Origin: Salinimicrobium soli | GTDB lineage: Bacteria; Bacteroidota; Bacteroidia; Flavobacteriales; Flavobacteriaceae | Assembly: GCF_048323655.1 (NCBI RefSeq) | Contig: NZ_JBLUWW010000001.1 | Coordinates: forward strand, 372,001-436,000 | Reading direction: 5' to 3' | DNA: 64,000 bases | Shown: piece by piece, positions 9,016 through 18,091 of the stretch | Numbering within the stretch: position 1 is the stretch's first letter | Layout of the letters: every line of letters begins with the position of its first letter | Program-made: the position numbers and the translations under genes | Notes under the pieces: model-generated | Told to the model about the DNA's origin: nothing | Databases searched by the model: none | Seen by the model: the letters and a program-made list of their open reading frames with translations, nothing else

Positions 9016-9783
9016 ATGAGGCAAAAAAAATCATATTCCCGATTAATCCAAAATTTACAGGATTGGGAAAAATTTCCAAAAGGAACCCAGATACATTTAT
9101 TACAACATTGTGTAGAAAGGGATATCACCAGTTTCTATACTGAAAACTTATATAAGGAAAGACTGGAAACCTCTTTGGGTACAGCGCTTAGCGAAAGTGG
9201 CCTGAGCCGGGATGAGATCCAGGTCATTTGCCGTATTTCTGACGAGGATCTCGAAAGAACCGAGCTGGAAACTCTCGTTGAAAACTGCCTGTTAAACCTT
9301 CGGACAGATTATATTGATCTCCTTATTCTTGACGATCAGGAAGAAGAAAAGCGGTTTGACTCTGAAATAGAAAAGCTCCGTTCCCGGGGACAGGTTGAAG
9401 AACGCGGAAGATATAAAGCGAATATCAACCTCCCGGAAAATGAGAATTTTCCGGAAGATATTTCTGCTCTTTTGGGAGACTGGAAAGTGTCTTCAGGTGC
9501 CATTAAAAATCTTTCAGCAAAAGATCCGGTTTCCGGTAAGATCACAGAGATCTTAAAAATGGAATTTTCCGAAGATATTCTGGGTGTTCAACTTTTGATG
9601 GAAATGGGTACTAAATATGACCTTTCTGAAAAGGAAGTAGTACTATGCTGGCTGCTGAACCATCCAAATCATTATCATCCATTAATTCATGCCAGGTCTG
9701 TTGATGCCATAGACAATGCCTTTAAAGCTCACCGCGTAAAAATGATCGGGGAGGACTGGAAAAAGTTCGCCGAAAAAATTTAA
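9016..9783 (+). CDS. Degenerate aldo/keto reductase-like protein
   Basis: A 255-residue protein that keeps the scaffold pattern of an aldo/keto reductase: ALSESGLSRDEIQVICRIS, then LENCL-type LVENCLLNLRTDYIDLLILD, then a C-terminal helical end. It is shorter than the usual 280-330 residues. The catalytic Asp-Tyr-Lys-His tetrad is not recognisable: no GxDTA...YG motif near the N-terminus, and the strand that normally ends in a catalytic His ends in LILDDQ. It is therefore probably not an oxidoreductase, although cofactor or ligand binding could remain. It starts 22 bases before the SDR gene and is likely cotranscribed with it. Confidence 0.75.
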   Translation: MRQKKSYSRLIQNLQDWEKFPKGTQIHLLQHCVERDITSFYTENLYKERLETSLGTALSESGLSRDEIQVICRISDEDLERTELETLVENCLLNLRTDYIDLLILDDQEEEKRFDSEIEKLRSRGQVEERGRYKANINLPENENFPEDISALLGDWKVSSGAIKNLSAKDPVSGKITEILKMEFSEDILGVQLLMEMGTKYDLSEKEVVLCWLLNHPNHYHPLIHARSVDAIDNAFKAHRVKMIGEDWKKFAEKI

Positions 9784-9805
9784 CTTAAGCACAAAACACA
9801 AGCAC

Positions 9806-10558
9806 ATGAATAAAACAGCACTTATAACGGGAGCCACCAGCGGTATTGGTAAAGCTACCGCGAAAGTTCTAGCAGAAGAAGGTATGAATCTCATTATTTG
9901 CGGAAGGCGGAAAGAAGCCCTTGAAAATCTCGAAAAAGAACTGCTTTCGAAGGTGAAGGTCCACAGTTTACAGTTCGATGTAAGAAACCGGGAAGACGTG
10001 AACCAGGCGATCAATTCCCTTCCGGAAGAATTTAAAAAAATAGATATCCTGGTGAACAACGCCGGTAATGCCCACGGATTGGATCCTATTCAGGAAGGAA
10101 GTATTGACGACTGGGATGCCATGATCGACATTAATGTAAAAGGTTTACTGTATGTTAGTAAGGCGATCATTCCGCAGATGGCCGAAAGAAAACAGGGGCA
10201 TATCATAAATATTGGTTCTATTGCAGGCAAGGAAGTCTATCCTAACGGGAATGTTTACAGCGCCAGTAAACATGCAGTAGATGCCATAAATAAAGGAATG
10301 CGGATTGATCTCAATGGAAAAGGCATCCGCGTGGGCGCCATTAATCCGGGTCTGGTAGAAACGGGCTTTAGTGAAGTAAGATTTAAAGGAGATTCTGAAC
10401 GCGCCAAAACAGTCTACCAGGGATATGAACCTTTAAAACCAGAAGACATTGCAGATATAATCCGATTCATGGTGACAAGGCCGGTGCATGTGAATATTGC
10501 TGATCTTTTAGTGCTGCCAACCGCCCAGGCCAGTTCTACCATTTTACATAAAGAATAG
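9806..10558 (+). CDS. Short-chain dehydrogenase/reductase (YdfG-like)
   Basis: A 250-residue classical SDR with the cofactor loop TGATSGIG (residues 8-15), the structural NNAGNAHG motif and the catalytic YSASK motif. GRRKEALENLEKEL after the second strand is typical of NADP-preferring YdfG-like enzymes that oxidise 3-hydroxy acids such as serine or 3-hydroxypropionate. That substrate is a family inference. It lies between the AKR-like gene and the AlbA_2 gene with gaps of 22 and 16 bases. Confidence 0.93.
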   Translation: MNKTALITGATSGIGKATAKVLAEEGMNLIICGRRKEALENLEKELLSKVKVHSLQFDVRNREDVNQAINSLPEEFKKIDILVNNAGNAHGLDPIQEGSIDDWDAMIDINVKGLLYVSKAIIPQMAERKQGHIINIGSIAGKEVYPNGNVYSASKHAVDAINKGMRIDLNGKGIRVGAINPGLVETGFSEVRFKGDSERAKTVYQGYEPLKPEDIADIIRFMVTRPVHVNIADLLVLPTAQASSTILHKE

Positions 10559-10574
10559 AAAGTTTCCCTCCCCC

Positions 10575-11711
10575 ATGATCAACAAACGCCTCCTCATAAA
10601 GAACCTGCTTGCGCATAACAGCGAAAACAGCTTTTATGATAAGAAGAGGCAGATCAACCTCAGCAATAAAGAAGGGAAGGCGAAATTCTTAAAACATATT
10701 TGTGCCCTGGCAAACTCCAATCCCGAGAACAATTCTTATATGGTCATTGGTGTTGAAGACGAAGATAACAGTATCAAGGGGGTGGACTTTTTTGATGACA
10801 GCAAGATCCAAAACCTGGTTAATGCCTATCTGCGGCATGCTCCGCTGGTTTCCTATGAGAACATTCCGTTCCCACATTTACCCGATGATCTGGTTGTAGG
10901 TCTGGTCACCATCAGGCCGAACAAAGGAAAATTATCTTCTCTCAAAAAGAACATCTGGAAGTATTCTTCAGGAACGGTTTTTTATCGTGAGGGCAGTATT
11001 AGTATATCCCCGGTACATGGGAATGGTGGACAGAGCGAAAATAAAGAGGTAGTTTCGGCTATTGAAGCTCATTCCCAGAACAATGTTGAAATGACCCTGG
11101 ACGGGGTTTTTGATTTTTATAAAAAACATGAGGATCTCAACCCAACCTATAAAGTGTTTAAGGAATATTTCGTGGTGTGCTGGTCTGGCAAGAAAAAGGA
11201 GGTCAGGGAAGAAACCTATTACTCCCGCGTAGATATAGCTCTCATTAATGAACAGGTGAAACTTTTTTACTCCGAACTCGATGAGGTTAGTATCAAGATA
11301 ACAGAGGATAATTTTTCAATTTTGGAGTATGTAAGACTGGGATTGAATCAGCAGTTCAGTTATTATCCTCTGGAAGAGGTTGAGATCATTTTCAGGGATA
11401 ATGCCACGTATGAAATGAATACGCAGGTGGTGTTCAATCCTCCTCAATTTGAGAAGAAAACTCTATATCATATTTACAACACGAATCTTTCTCTTATTAA
11501 TAAATTAAAAAGCGGAATTCCATTAACTCCTCACGAAGAAAAGGATCTTTTCGATTTGCCTACCACTTTTTTATTGTGCTATTTTAACGGCTTTAAAGAC
11601 GCGATCGAAAAACTGGAAGATTCGAGAGAGGAGTTGAAGAGTTACAGTAAAAAACTTTTTCAGCAGTATAAGGACAGCATAAGGATCCTGCGAAAAGTAA
11701 AATACAATTAA
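10575..11711 (+). CDS. AlbA_2 (Schlafen-like) domain protein
   Basis: A 378-residue protein. The N-terminal region (about 25-150) resembles the AlbA_2/divergent AAA_4 putative nucleic-acid-binding domain: KEGKAKFLKHICALANS, YMVIGVEDE, VYREGS-like VFYREGSISIS. The remaining ~220 residues are not recognised; they are rich in charged and aromatic residues with a helical end. Members of the AlbA_2 family are often called ATP-binding proteins or regulators, without a proven reaction. The stop is one base before the phosphoesterase start codon, so the two genes are almost certainly co-translated. Confidence 0.8.
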   Translation: MINKRLLIKNLLAHNSENSFYDKKRQINLSNKEGKAKFLKHICALANSNPENNSYMVIGVEDEDNSIKGVDFFDDSKIQNLVNAYLRHAPLVSYENIPFPHLPDDLVVGLVTIRPNKGKLSSLKKNIWKYSSGTVFYREGSISISPVHGNGGQSENKEVVSAIEAHSQNNVEMTLDGVFDFYKKHEDLNPTYKVFKEYFVVCWSGKKKEVREETYYSRVDIALINEQVKLFYSELDEVSIKITEDNFSILEYVRLGLNQQFSYYPLEEVEIIFRDNATYEMNTQVVFNPPQFEKKTLYHIYNTNLSLINKLKSGIPLTPHEEKDLFDLPTTFLLCYFNGFKDAIEKLEDSREELKSYSKKLFQQYKDSIRILRKVKYN

Positions 11712-11712
11712 A

Positions 11713-12441
11713 ATGGGGAGAATACTTGTAATAGGAGACATTCACGGCGGTTTGAAAGCCCTGATACAGCTTGTAAAAAGGGCAGAGATCCAACCAGCCG
11801 ACAAGCTTATTTTCCTGGGGGATTACGTAGATGGATGGAGTGATTCGGCAAACGTGGTTTCTTATCTTATTGAGCTGGCCAAACAAAATACCTGCATCTT
11901 TTTGCGGGGCAACCATGACGACCTCACGCATCGCTGGTTAAAGACCGGGGAATTAAATGATCAATGGCTGCAACACGGTGGGCAAACCAGTATAGATGCC
12001 TACCGGCAATTCAGTAATAAAGAAAAGCAGGAACATATTGAGTTCTTTGAACAAACGGTTAATTATTACGTTGATAAGGAGGACCGTCTATTTGTGCATG
12101 CCGGTTTTACAAATCAAAAGGGACCTGAAGCAGAATACACTCCCATCCCCTTTTATTGGGATCGAACACTTTGGGAAATGGCATTATGTCTAGATCCTCA
12201 GATAGATCAACAGGAAGAGCACTATCCCAAACGCCTCACTCTGTTCAAGGAGATCTATATTGGCCACACGCCTGTCACCCGAATCGGCAGGAGCAAACCA
12301 TTTCAAGCAGCCAACGTGATCAATATGGATACCGGTGCAGCCTTTAAAGGAAAACTTTCTCTTATGGACATTAACACCAAAGAAGTTTTTCAAAGTGATG
12401 AGGTTTGGACCCTCTATCCCGAAGAGGAAGGGAGAAATTAA
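11713..12441 (+). CDS. PPP-type metallophosphoesterase (Ser/Thr phosphatase-like)
   Basis: A 242-residue calcineurin-like phosphoesterase. The metal-binding motifs are all present: GDIHGG (8-13), GDYVDG (about 36-41), GNHDD, VHAGF and GHTP. This arrangement belongs to the PPP family that includes bacterial protein phosphatases and diadenosine tetraphosphatases. Substrate cannot be read from sequence. It is the last gene of the 9016-12441 rightward set and directly follows the AlbA_2 gene. Confidence 0.92.
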   Translation: MGRILVIGDIHGGLKALIQLVKRAEIQPADKLIFLGDYVDGWSDSANVVSYLIELAKQNTCIFLRGNHDDLTHRWLKTGELNDQWLQHGGQTSIDAYRQFSNKEKQEHIEFFEQTVNYYVDKEDRLFVHAGFTNQKGPEAEYTPIPFYWDRTLWEMALCLDPQIDQQEEHYPKRLTLFKEIYIGHTPVTRIGRSKPFQAANVINMDTGAAFKGKLSLMDINTKEVFQSDEVWTLYPEEEGRN

Positions 12442-12474
12442 GACAAATTTTAATTTTTGGCATACATATCTTAT

Positions 12475-12482
12475 TACCTTTG
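12475..12482 (+). promoter_or_regulatory. -7 element (TACCTTTG) upstream of the desaturase
   Basis: It matches the Bacteroidota TAnnTTTG -7 consensus and would give a leader of about 65-70 bases before the desaturase start. No well-spaced -33 TTG is obvious. Confidence 0.5.
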
Positions 12483-12552
12483 TTCATTAACCTTCTTTCA
12501 AAAGATGGTGTGGTTCTTGAACTATTGAATCTAATTTTAAGAATATTATAGA

Positions 12553-13557
12553 ATGGCTTTAAAAAATGTGAGACTGGAAGTGATGAAGACGGTGGAGAAA
12601 TCCATTGATGAATTTGTCGATAAATATCTTATTCCTGTCGAAGAAATATGGCAACCTACAGATCTTCTGCCAAACTCTCAAGATGAAGGCTTTTTTGAAG
12701 AAGTAACTCAAATTCGGGAGGAAGCAAAAGAACTGGGTTATGATTTTTGGGTTGTTCTTGTTGCCGATATGGTAACTGAAGAAGCCTTGCCCACCTATGA
12801 ATCCTGGTTAATGGATATGGAAGGTGTTGAACAACACGGTGAAATGAAGGGCAAGCAGAACGGATGGGCAAAATGGATAAGACACTGGACCGGAGAAGAG
12901 AATCGTCACGGTGATACTTTGAATAAATATCTCTATCTCTCCGGAAGGGTGGATATGAAGGAAATTGAGAAAACCACTCAATATCTAATAAACGACGGAT
13001 TTGATATTGGTACCGGAAGGGATCCATACCGCAATTTTGTCTATACCAGTTTCCAGGAACTGGCTACCAATATTTCGCATAAACGAGTGGGACAGCTTGC
13101 CCGTAAAAAAGGAAATAAAATGCTGGCCAAGATGTGTAATATCATCGCCGGAGATGAAATGCGCCACCACCTCGCGTACCGTGAATTTGTGAAGACCATT
13201 TTTGAATACGATCCAAGTGAGATGATGCTTGCGTTTGAAGACATGATGAAGAAGAAGATCGTAATGCCTGCGCAATTCATTCGCGAATCTGGTCAGGGAA
13301 TTGGGGAAGCCTTTGAAAATTTTTCAAATGCAGCCCAACGTTTAGGGGTTTATACTACCCAGGATTATATTGAGATCCTTCAGAAGCTAAATGACTTCTG
13401 GGAAATAGATAAGATGACCGCCCTTACAGATAAGGCAGAAAAAGCGCGGGATTATCTAATGAAACTTCCGGACAGGATGACAAGGATCGCCGAAAGAATT
13501 AAAGTACCACAGGACCCGCACCAGTTTGCCTGGGTAGGTGCCAATGGAACGCTGTAA
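12553..13557 (+). CDS. Soluble acyl-ACP desaturase
   Basis: A 334-residue di-iron desaturase of the plant stearoyl-ACP type. The iron ligands are in EENRHGD (115-121) and DEMRHH (near 200), with the upstream carboxylate in the TEEALPTYESW segment. Family members insert a cis double bond into acyl-ACP using O2 and ferredoxin, which adjusts membrane fluidity. The gene stands alone with its own upstream -7 element and a terminator directly after the stop. Confidence 0.93.
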   Translation: MALKNVRLEVMKTVEKSIDEFVDKYLIPVEEIWQPTDLLPNSQDEGFFEEVTQIREEAKELGYDFWVVLVADMVTEEALPTYESWLMDMEGVEQHGEMKGKQNGWAKWIRHWTGEENRHGDTLNKYLYLSGRVDMKEIEKTTQYLINDGFDIGTGRDPYRNFVYTSFQELATNISHKRVGQLARKKGNKMLAKMCNIIAGDEMRHHLAYREFVKTIFEYDPSEMMLAFEDMMKKKIVMPAQFIRESGQGIGEAFENFSNAAQRLGVYTTQDYIEILQKLNDFWEIDKMTALTDKAEKARDYLMKLPDRMTRIAERIKVPQDPHQFAWVGANGTL

Positions 13558-13564
13558 AACGACA

Positions 13565-13590
13565 AATCCCGCAAACAGGCGGGATTTTTT
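13565..13590. terminator. Terminator between the desaturase and the 13589 gene
   Basis: The stem AATCCCGC/GCGGGATT is followed by six T on the plus strand. It terminates the desaturase; its end overlaps the stop codon of the convergent gene. Confidence 0.85.
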
Positions 13591-14140
13591 AGTTCAACCT
13601 CTTAGGAGTTGAATTTTTAGAGCTTACCTGCCAGCGTTCTCCGTAAACCGATTCGTATTGTACAACAAACTCAAGGCTATCATTGTATATAAGCCCATGT
13701 ATTTTTTCCAATCCAGACCTGCTGGTTTGTGGCTGTAGTACAACCAGCTCGATTCCCTCCTTTTCGGAGATCAGGTTGCCTTCTGTGATGTTCGTGATCA
13801 CAAAATAAGCAGCGTCGCCTGGAACCATTTGTTCTTCAAGATAGGTCCCCAAATCAAGATCGTAAGATCTGCCATTGATGACAACATTCCTGGAGGTGAT
13901 CAACGCCGGTCCAATTCCCTTGTTCTTCAACACCAGTTTATAATTTTCTGAGAATACTGAATGATTCTCAAATTCCAGATAAGGAAGAACAGACATGTAC
14001 TGCTGTTTCCTTACCAGGTTTGTTTGATACAGAAAAACCAGTAAGGTGCCAACACTAATCAAAACTGCAGTTATGCTCAAAAGTTTCCGGTTTTCCCAGA
14101 ACCCTCTTTTCCTCCGCCGACTGAACTTCTTCTTAGCCAT
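13589..14140 (-). CDS. Hypothetical single-pass membrane protein
   Basis: A 183-residue protein that I do not recognise. A very basic N-terminus (MAKKKFSRRRKRGFWENRK) precedes one transmembrane helix (about 20-40), so the N-terminus should be cytosolic. The remaining ~140 residues form a predicted beta-rich outer domain (YLEFENHSVFSENYKLVLKN, VINGRSYDLD, VVLQPQTSR). The layout recalls small Flavobacterial anchored domains of unknown function. It has no obvious operon partner. Confidence 0.8.
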   Translation of the reverse strand: MAKKKFSRRRKRGFWENRKLLSITAVLISVGTLLVFLYQTNLVRKQQYMSVLPYLEFENHSVFSENYKLVLKNKGIGPALITSRNVVINGRSYDLDLGTYLEEQMVPGDAAYFVITNITEGNLISEKEGIELVVLQPQTSRSGLEKIHGLIYNDSLEFVVQYESVYGERWQVSSKNSTPKRLN

Positions 14141-14348
14141 TGTTTAATTTGTTCTTTGAGTTTTTAACCAATTAAATTTAAGCGATTTACAATTACGATT
14201 TGAAAAAATTTGTGTTGGTTTTATGGTTTTTGTTCGGGAGAAAAGTTTTTTAACTGAAAAAGCATTTTCAAGGATCTTGGAAGGCCACACTTTGATTTCA
14301 CACTCTTTTAGGCTACCATTTCAGCATAGGTGTTTTTATTCAGCAGGT

Positions 14349-14501
14349 TCAATCAAGTGTTGAATTCCTGCCCTTCCTGCTTTGCACGGTTTGCAGCCAT
14401 TCCATATTTTGCTCTTCAGCATAAGTGAGACTGAATTTCTTTTTCTCCATCGGCACAAGTTTCAGCCTTAGCAAGTCTTGTTTCAGGTCATTCCCTCTAA
14501 A
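14349..14501 (-). pseudogene. Decayed 3' fragment of a CapA-like gene
   Basis: The 373-base gap 14141-14513 has no intact gene, but the minus strand from 14501 to 14349 reads 50 codons without interruption and then stops. Its product (including LLRLKLVPMEKKKFSL and NMEWLQTVQSR) aligns with the C-terminus of the CapA-like protein encoded at 15448-16659 (LIALKMIPLEIKNFQL and DIEWIYKTLQR), with about a third of positions identical. There is no plausible start and no upstream catalytic domain, so it is read as the remains of a tandem paralogue. The rest of the gap is AT-rich and featureless. Confidence 0.6.
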
Positions 14502-14513
14502 TTAGCGGGTATT

Positions 14514-15428
14514 TTAATACCAGGGCTTTGTAAACTTAAGGTCGTCCCAGCTGGCTTTTTCAGCCGCCGCCTGGAAGGTAGATTCCAGAAATTGCAATAA
14601 TACCTCAGAAGGATCCTCTGCTTTTTGAACTTCAGAATATGGCAAAAGGAATTCTCCCATTTCTTTCTTGTAATATGCTGTCTTTGGTAAAATAGAGGCA
14701 GAAGAAAATCCTTCAGGTTCGGGATAAGCATAACTGTAGAAAGCTGCAAAAGGAACAGCTTCATTTCCCGGCCAGAACCCACAACTGCTTACCTCCTGTG
14801 AATAAGCCTCCCGCGCCACCCGGTCCGGTAAGTTGGGAATTCCTCCGGGATGAGGCGGAGCTTTTCGACCGGAGAATCTTGTGACTGCAAGATCAAAACT
14901 TCCCCAGAAAAAGTGTACAGGACTGCATTTTCCGGTAAAGCGGGCACGAAATTCCGTAAAAACATCATTAATGAGGAGCAGTGCTTTCAACAGGTCTTCG
15001 GCTACTTCAGGAACGTAGGTCGCATGTTCCTCATCCTTATCAAAAGGTAAAGGATCGATCAATTCATTAGGGATCTTGTTTATTGTAATATGGATGTCTA
15101 ATTCCTCCAGTTTCTCGAATAGCTTCTTATAAAAATCAGCTACAGAAAGGCCCTGTAGCTCGAACTGTTTTTGTTGTCCTTCATCAGCTTCCACAATAAG
15201 CCGATGATTGATGAGATCAAAGCTGATCTGAAAATGCCTTTTTTTGTACGGAAGAATTCCGGTAGTCAAACCATTCGTAACAACTTTCAGGGTCACATGC
15301 CAGGAATGGTTGATCCATGGCAGCGTTCTGAGTTTTATTTTTCCAACTATTTGAGTCCATAAGTGGAGTGTTTCGTAGGTGCCTTTTCCTTTTTCAAAAG
15401 ATAATGCAGGCCAGGTTGCTTTTTCCAT
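14514..15428 (-). CDS. DUF5996 family protein
   Basis: A 304-residue cytosolic protein matching the DUF5996 family by its pattern: WPALSFEKGKGTYETLHLWTQ-type start, PWINHSWHVTL, a central KCSPVHFFWGSFDLAVTRFSG segment, and SCGFWPGNEAVPFAAFYSYAYP. Function is unknown. Its start is 19 bases after the CapA-like gene's stop, so it probably belongs to the same leftward transcript. The CapA remnant lies directly after it. Confidence 0.85.
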   Translation of the reverse strand: MEKATWPALSFEKGKGTYETLHLWTQIVGKIKLRTLPWINHSWHVTLKVVTNGLTTGILPYKKRHFQISFDLINHRLIVEADEGQQKQFELQGLSVADFYKKLFEKLEELDIHITINKIPNELIDPLPFDKDEEHATYVPEVAEDLLKALLLINDVFTEFRARFTGKCSPVHFFWGSFDLAVTRFSGRKAPPHPGGIPNLPDRVAREAYSQEVSSCGFWPGNEAVPFAAFYSYAYPEPEGFSSASILPKTAYYKKEMGEFLLPYSEVQKAEDPSEVLLQFLESTFQAAAEKASWDDLKFTKPWY

Positions 15429-15447
15429 TGATCCCGATTTTAGTTAT

Positions 15448-16659
15448 TTACCACTGTAGCCACAGCTCTTTGTTCTTCAGCTCCAAAGTAGCACCCAGTT
15501 TGGTCGATTCCCTCTGAAGGGTTTTGTATATCCATTCAATATCCTTTTTGGAAGCTTTTTTAAGCTGAAAATTTTTGATCTCCAGGGGAATCATTTTTAA
15601 AGCAATTAAATTCCCTGTGCTCACTTCCATTTCCGGAAAATACATGAGGGTAAGTTCCCCCCGAAACTGCTCCATTCCACTAATGCCCTCATAGTCATTA
15701 AAGAAATCACCGGCGCCGTAGATAATGAGTTTGTTTTTATAAACTTCTATTCCAAGCGGATGATGAGAGGAATGTCCAAAAACAATATCCACTCCCGCCC
15801 CGTCAATAAGCCTGTGAGCAAATTCCTTTTGAGCAGAAGGGATCTCATAACCCCAGTTCCTTCCCCAATGAATGGAAAAAACAACCAGATCTTCAGCACT
15901 GCTGAATTTTTTAACCTCTTCCACTACCTTTTTCTGTTCTTCAGCAGAAAGGTTTTCAATATAATTTACTCCGGAAATCTCCTTTTTGGCTGCCCAGTCA
16001 GGCGGAATTCCACTGCTGCGGGAACCGAATGAAAAAACAAGCAACTCCTTTTTTCCCATTTTTAACACCGAAGGTTTTAGAGCGGCCTGGTAATTTTCCC
16101 CGGCCCCTGAAAAGGAAAAATCTGCTTCCTTTAAAGTTTTCAAAGTCTCCAGTAAACCCTCTCTTCCCCAATCCAACACATGATTGTTGGCCAGGCTACA
16201 GTGGTCAATTTCTGCAACCTTTAAAGCTTCAATATTTTTTGGATGCATCCTGTAATGAATCCCCTTTCGTGGCCATGGCTCCTCATTAGTAGTTATGCTG
16301 GTTTCCAGATTGATCAATCTAAAGTCAGGAGCTTCCTCTTTCCACTTTTTTAAAGCCTCGCCCCATATGTATTTATGGGCAACAGGAATACCTATCGTAC
16401 CATTCACTTTTTCGGCAAGTTTAATATAGTCCCGGGCATCTTTGACATAGGACTCATAAATAACAGGATCTACAGAATGCTGCATGGCCTGATCAATTCC
16501 CCTGCCTAGCATAACATCCCCGCATAGGAAAAGTTTGATCTTCTGTTCCTCCTCAAGTTCTGCTTCCATAGGAAAAGGACTGTTCTGGCTATTAACGGTA
16601 AGGTTTTTCGAAAACAGCAGAATAACGAGGATACATTTTGTAGACCAACCATACATCAT
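15448..16659 (-). CDS. CapA-like metallophosphatase-fold protein
   Basis: A protein of about 403 residues of the CapA/PgsA (poly-gamma-glutamate synthesis) family. I start it at the tandem ATG near 16659 rather than the GTG at 16683, because this gives a clean signal (MMYGWSTKCILVILLF...VNSQ). Family motifs: FLCGDVMLGRGID, INLETSITTNEEPWP, SLANNHVLDWGREGL, FSIHWGRNWGYE and VFGHSSHHPLGIE, whose D, N and H residues line a calcineurin-like metal site. Such proteins act at the cell surface; no PgsB/PgsC partner is present, so polyglutamate synthesis is not implied. It is 37 bases after the NTF2-like gene. Confidence 0.9.
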   Translation of the reverse strand: MMYGWSTKCILVILLFSKNLTVNSQNSPFPMEAELEEEQKIKLFLCGDVMLGRGIDQAMQHSVDPVIYESYVKDARDYIKLAEKVNGTIGIPVAHKYIWGEALKKWKEEAPDFRLINLETSITTNEEPWPRKGIHYRMHPKNIEALKVAEIDHCSLANNHVLDWGREGLLETLKTLKEADFSFSGAGENYQAALKPSVLKMGKKELLVFSFGSRSSGIPPDWAAKKEISGVNYIENLSAEEQKKVVEEVKKFSSAEDLVVFSIHWGRNWGYEIPSAQKEFAHRLIDGAGVDIVFGHSSHHPLGIEVYKNKLIIYGAGDFFNDYEGISGMEQFRGELTLMYFPEMEVSTGNLIALKMIPLEIKNFQLKKASKKDIEWIYKTLQRESTKLGATLELKNKELWLQW

Positions 16660-16696
16660 TCCTCGGAAACTTTTCTGGGTCACCGGCTGTGCTCTT

Positions 16697-17278
16697 TTAC
16701 TGTTTTTTCGGAACGACGATCTCCAGGATATTCCTGTTCATCGTATTAATAATAGGGGTACGGTCGTAATAAGTATAGTAACGATCAATAAGACTGTCCT
16801 TGTTAAAATGTGTTGCAAAATTCATTCGCACGCCTATAGGCTGTCCGTTAAAGACCATTTCATTGGAAAAATAGGACAATACGATAACCCCGGTTAATCC
16901 TGAATAATTGAGTTTTTGATTTGCTTTTACGGGTATAAAAACCGGATTGGTAAAAGTCATTTTCTCAATTCCGGAATTATTTTTCCAATCTTTCCACCAG
17001 TTCAGAACTTCTTCTTTTCCATTTAAAATGGTTCTGGTCTCGGCATCACCATCGGGAAAAAAATACTGCACATCATCAGCGAGCATTTCGCCCCATGCAT
17101 CAAAATCAAGAGCTGCCATTCTATCCAGTGCTTCCTGGTTGAGTTCTGAATATCTATCGGAGGCCACTTCATAGTTGGACTGGTTTACCGGGGTGGATTC
17201 CTCCCGAGGCTCATTTTCCTTATTATTACAGGAACTAACCAGTATCAGGCAAAAAATTGCTGTAATTAACTTTTTCAT
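16697..17278 (-). CDS. NTF2-like (SnoaL) lipoprotein
   Basis: A 193-residue lipoprotein with lipobox LVSSC (cysteine near residue 16). The region after a disordered spacer is an NTF2/SnoaL-like cone fold (ALDRMAALDFDAWGEMLADDVQYFFPDGD, then a YTYYDRTPIINTM end). Such domains bind small ligands or are non-enzymatic; no active site can be assigned. It is first in a likely leftward set with the CapA-like and DUF5996 genes. Confidence 0.85.
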   Translation of the reverse strand: MKKLITAIFCLILVSSCNNKENEPREESTPVNQSNYEVASDRYSELNQEALDRMAALDFDAWGEMLADDVQYFFPDGDAETRTILNGKEEVLNWWKDWKNNSGIEKMTFTNPVFIPVKANQKLNYSGLTGVIVLSYFSNEMVFNGQPIGVRMNFATHFNKDSLIDRYYTYYDRTPIINTMNRNILEIVVPKKQ

Positions 17279-17449
17279 GAGGTTAGAGATTAATTGAACA
17301 ATCTCAGCAAAGCTGAAAGTAACTATAAAGATACTATTTAAACTTTTGAAGAAATAGTTAAATACCTATAAATGAACAGGTTGTAATCCTATTAGCACAA
17401 CAAAAAACTGCAATCGAATTTTTATCGGAAATTATTGCTCTTGAAAGTT

Positions 17450-17986
17450 TCAAGATAATTCTACAAGTTTTAAAACCGTTTTCCAGTTTCTGGTGGTTGC
17501 TTGCACATCAAGTTTTTTTTCTAGAAAAGTATTAGAGAGTTTGGTGTCACTATATCTTCCGGAGCAGTATAAATAGACATTGTTTTTGATGATCCTGAAT
17601 TCATCGGGTGAAACATCGAGAGAATTGATCTCCTTCAGTTTTTCTGTGTCCGGAACTTCTTTAAGAAAGGTGAGATGAAGCCTTGATACATCAGTTTCGT
17701 CCTGCTGAAAAAAGGGATTTTCAGCAATGATCGTTTTTATTTCCGCCACCCGTCGACAGATCACCGGTACTTGGAATCCGTACCTCTCAAAAATGGCTTT
17801 TTCAATAACTTCTGAAATTTTTTCTTCGGCTTCCTTTTCAGCATCAAAAATGACATTTCCACTCTGGATATAGGTTTTGACCTCCCCAAATCCCAGTTCT
17901 TCAAAAAGCTCCTTCAGATCCCTCATAATAATCTTCCGCTTTCCGCCTACATTAATGCCTCTAAGAATTGCTAAATATTTTGTCAT
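17450..17986 (-). CDS. DUF1697 family protein
   Basis: A 178-residue protein. The ATG at 17986 gives the family's usual start (MTKYLAILRGINVGGKRKI); the longer frame would need a TTG. Typical DUF1697 blocks are LRGINVGG, YIQSGNVIF and the C-terminal STKLSN-like DTKLSNTFLEKKL followed by TTRNWKTV. Function is unknown. It is monocistronic. Confidence 0.92.
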   Translation of the reverse strand: MTKYLAILRGINVGGKRKIIMRDLKELFEELGFGEVKTYIQSGNVIFDAEKEAEEKISEVIEKAIFERYGFQVPVICRRVAEIKTIIAENPFFQQDETDVSRLHLTFLKEVPDTEKLKEINSLDVSPDEFRIIKNNVYLYCSGRYSDTKLSNTFLEKKLDVQATTRNWKTVLKLVELS

Positions 17987-18042
17987 TTTTGAAGACTTCA
18001 AGCCCTGAAGTTACTCTTTCTGATGGAAATTTTATACAAAAG

Positions 18043-18070
18043 AAAACCCACTTCTTTCGAAGCGGGTTTT
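18043..18070 (-). terminator. Terminator after the TSP3 secreted protein gene
   Basis: A stem with AAAACCC and GGGTTTT ends around a TTTC loop. The core 28 bases are identical to the terminator at 20679-20706. Confidence 0.8.
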
Positions 18071-18091
18071 ATTATCAATTAATTATCCTAA

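Noticed and set aside
9016..12441. A defence system built around the AlbA_2 gene
   Set aside because: There is no nuclease, toxin, helicase or other known defence gene beside it, and the other three genes look metabolic or regulatory.
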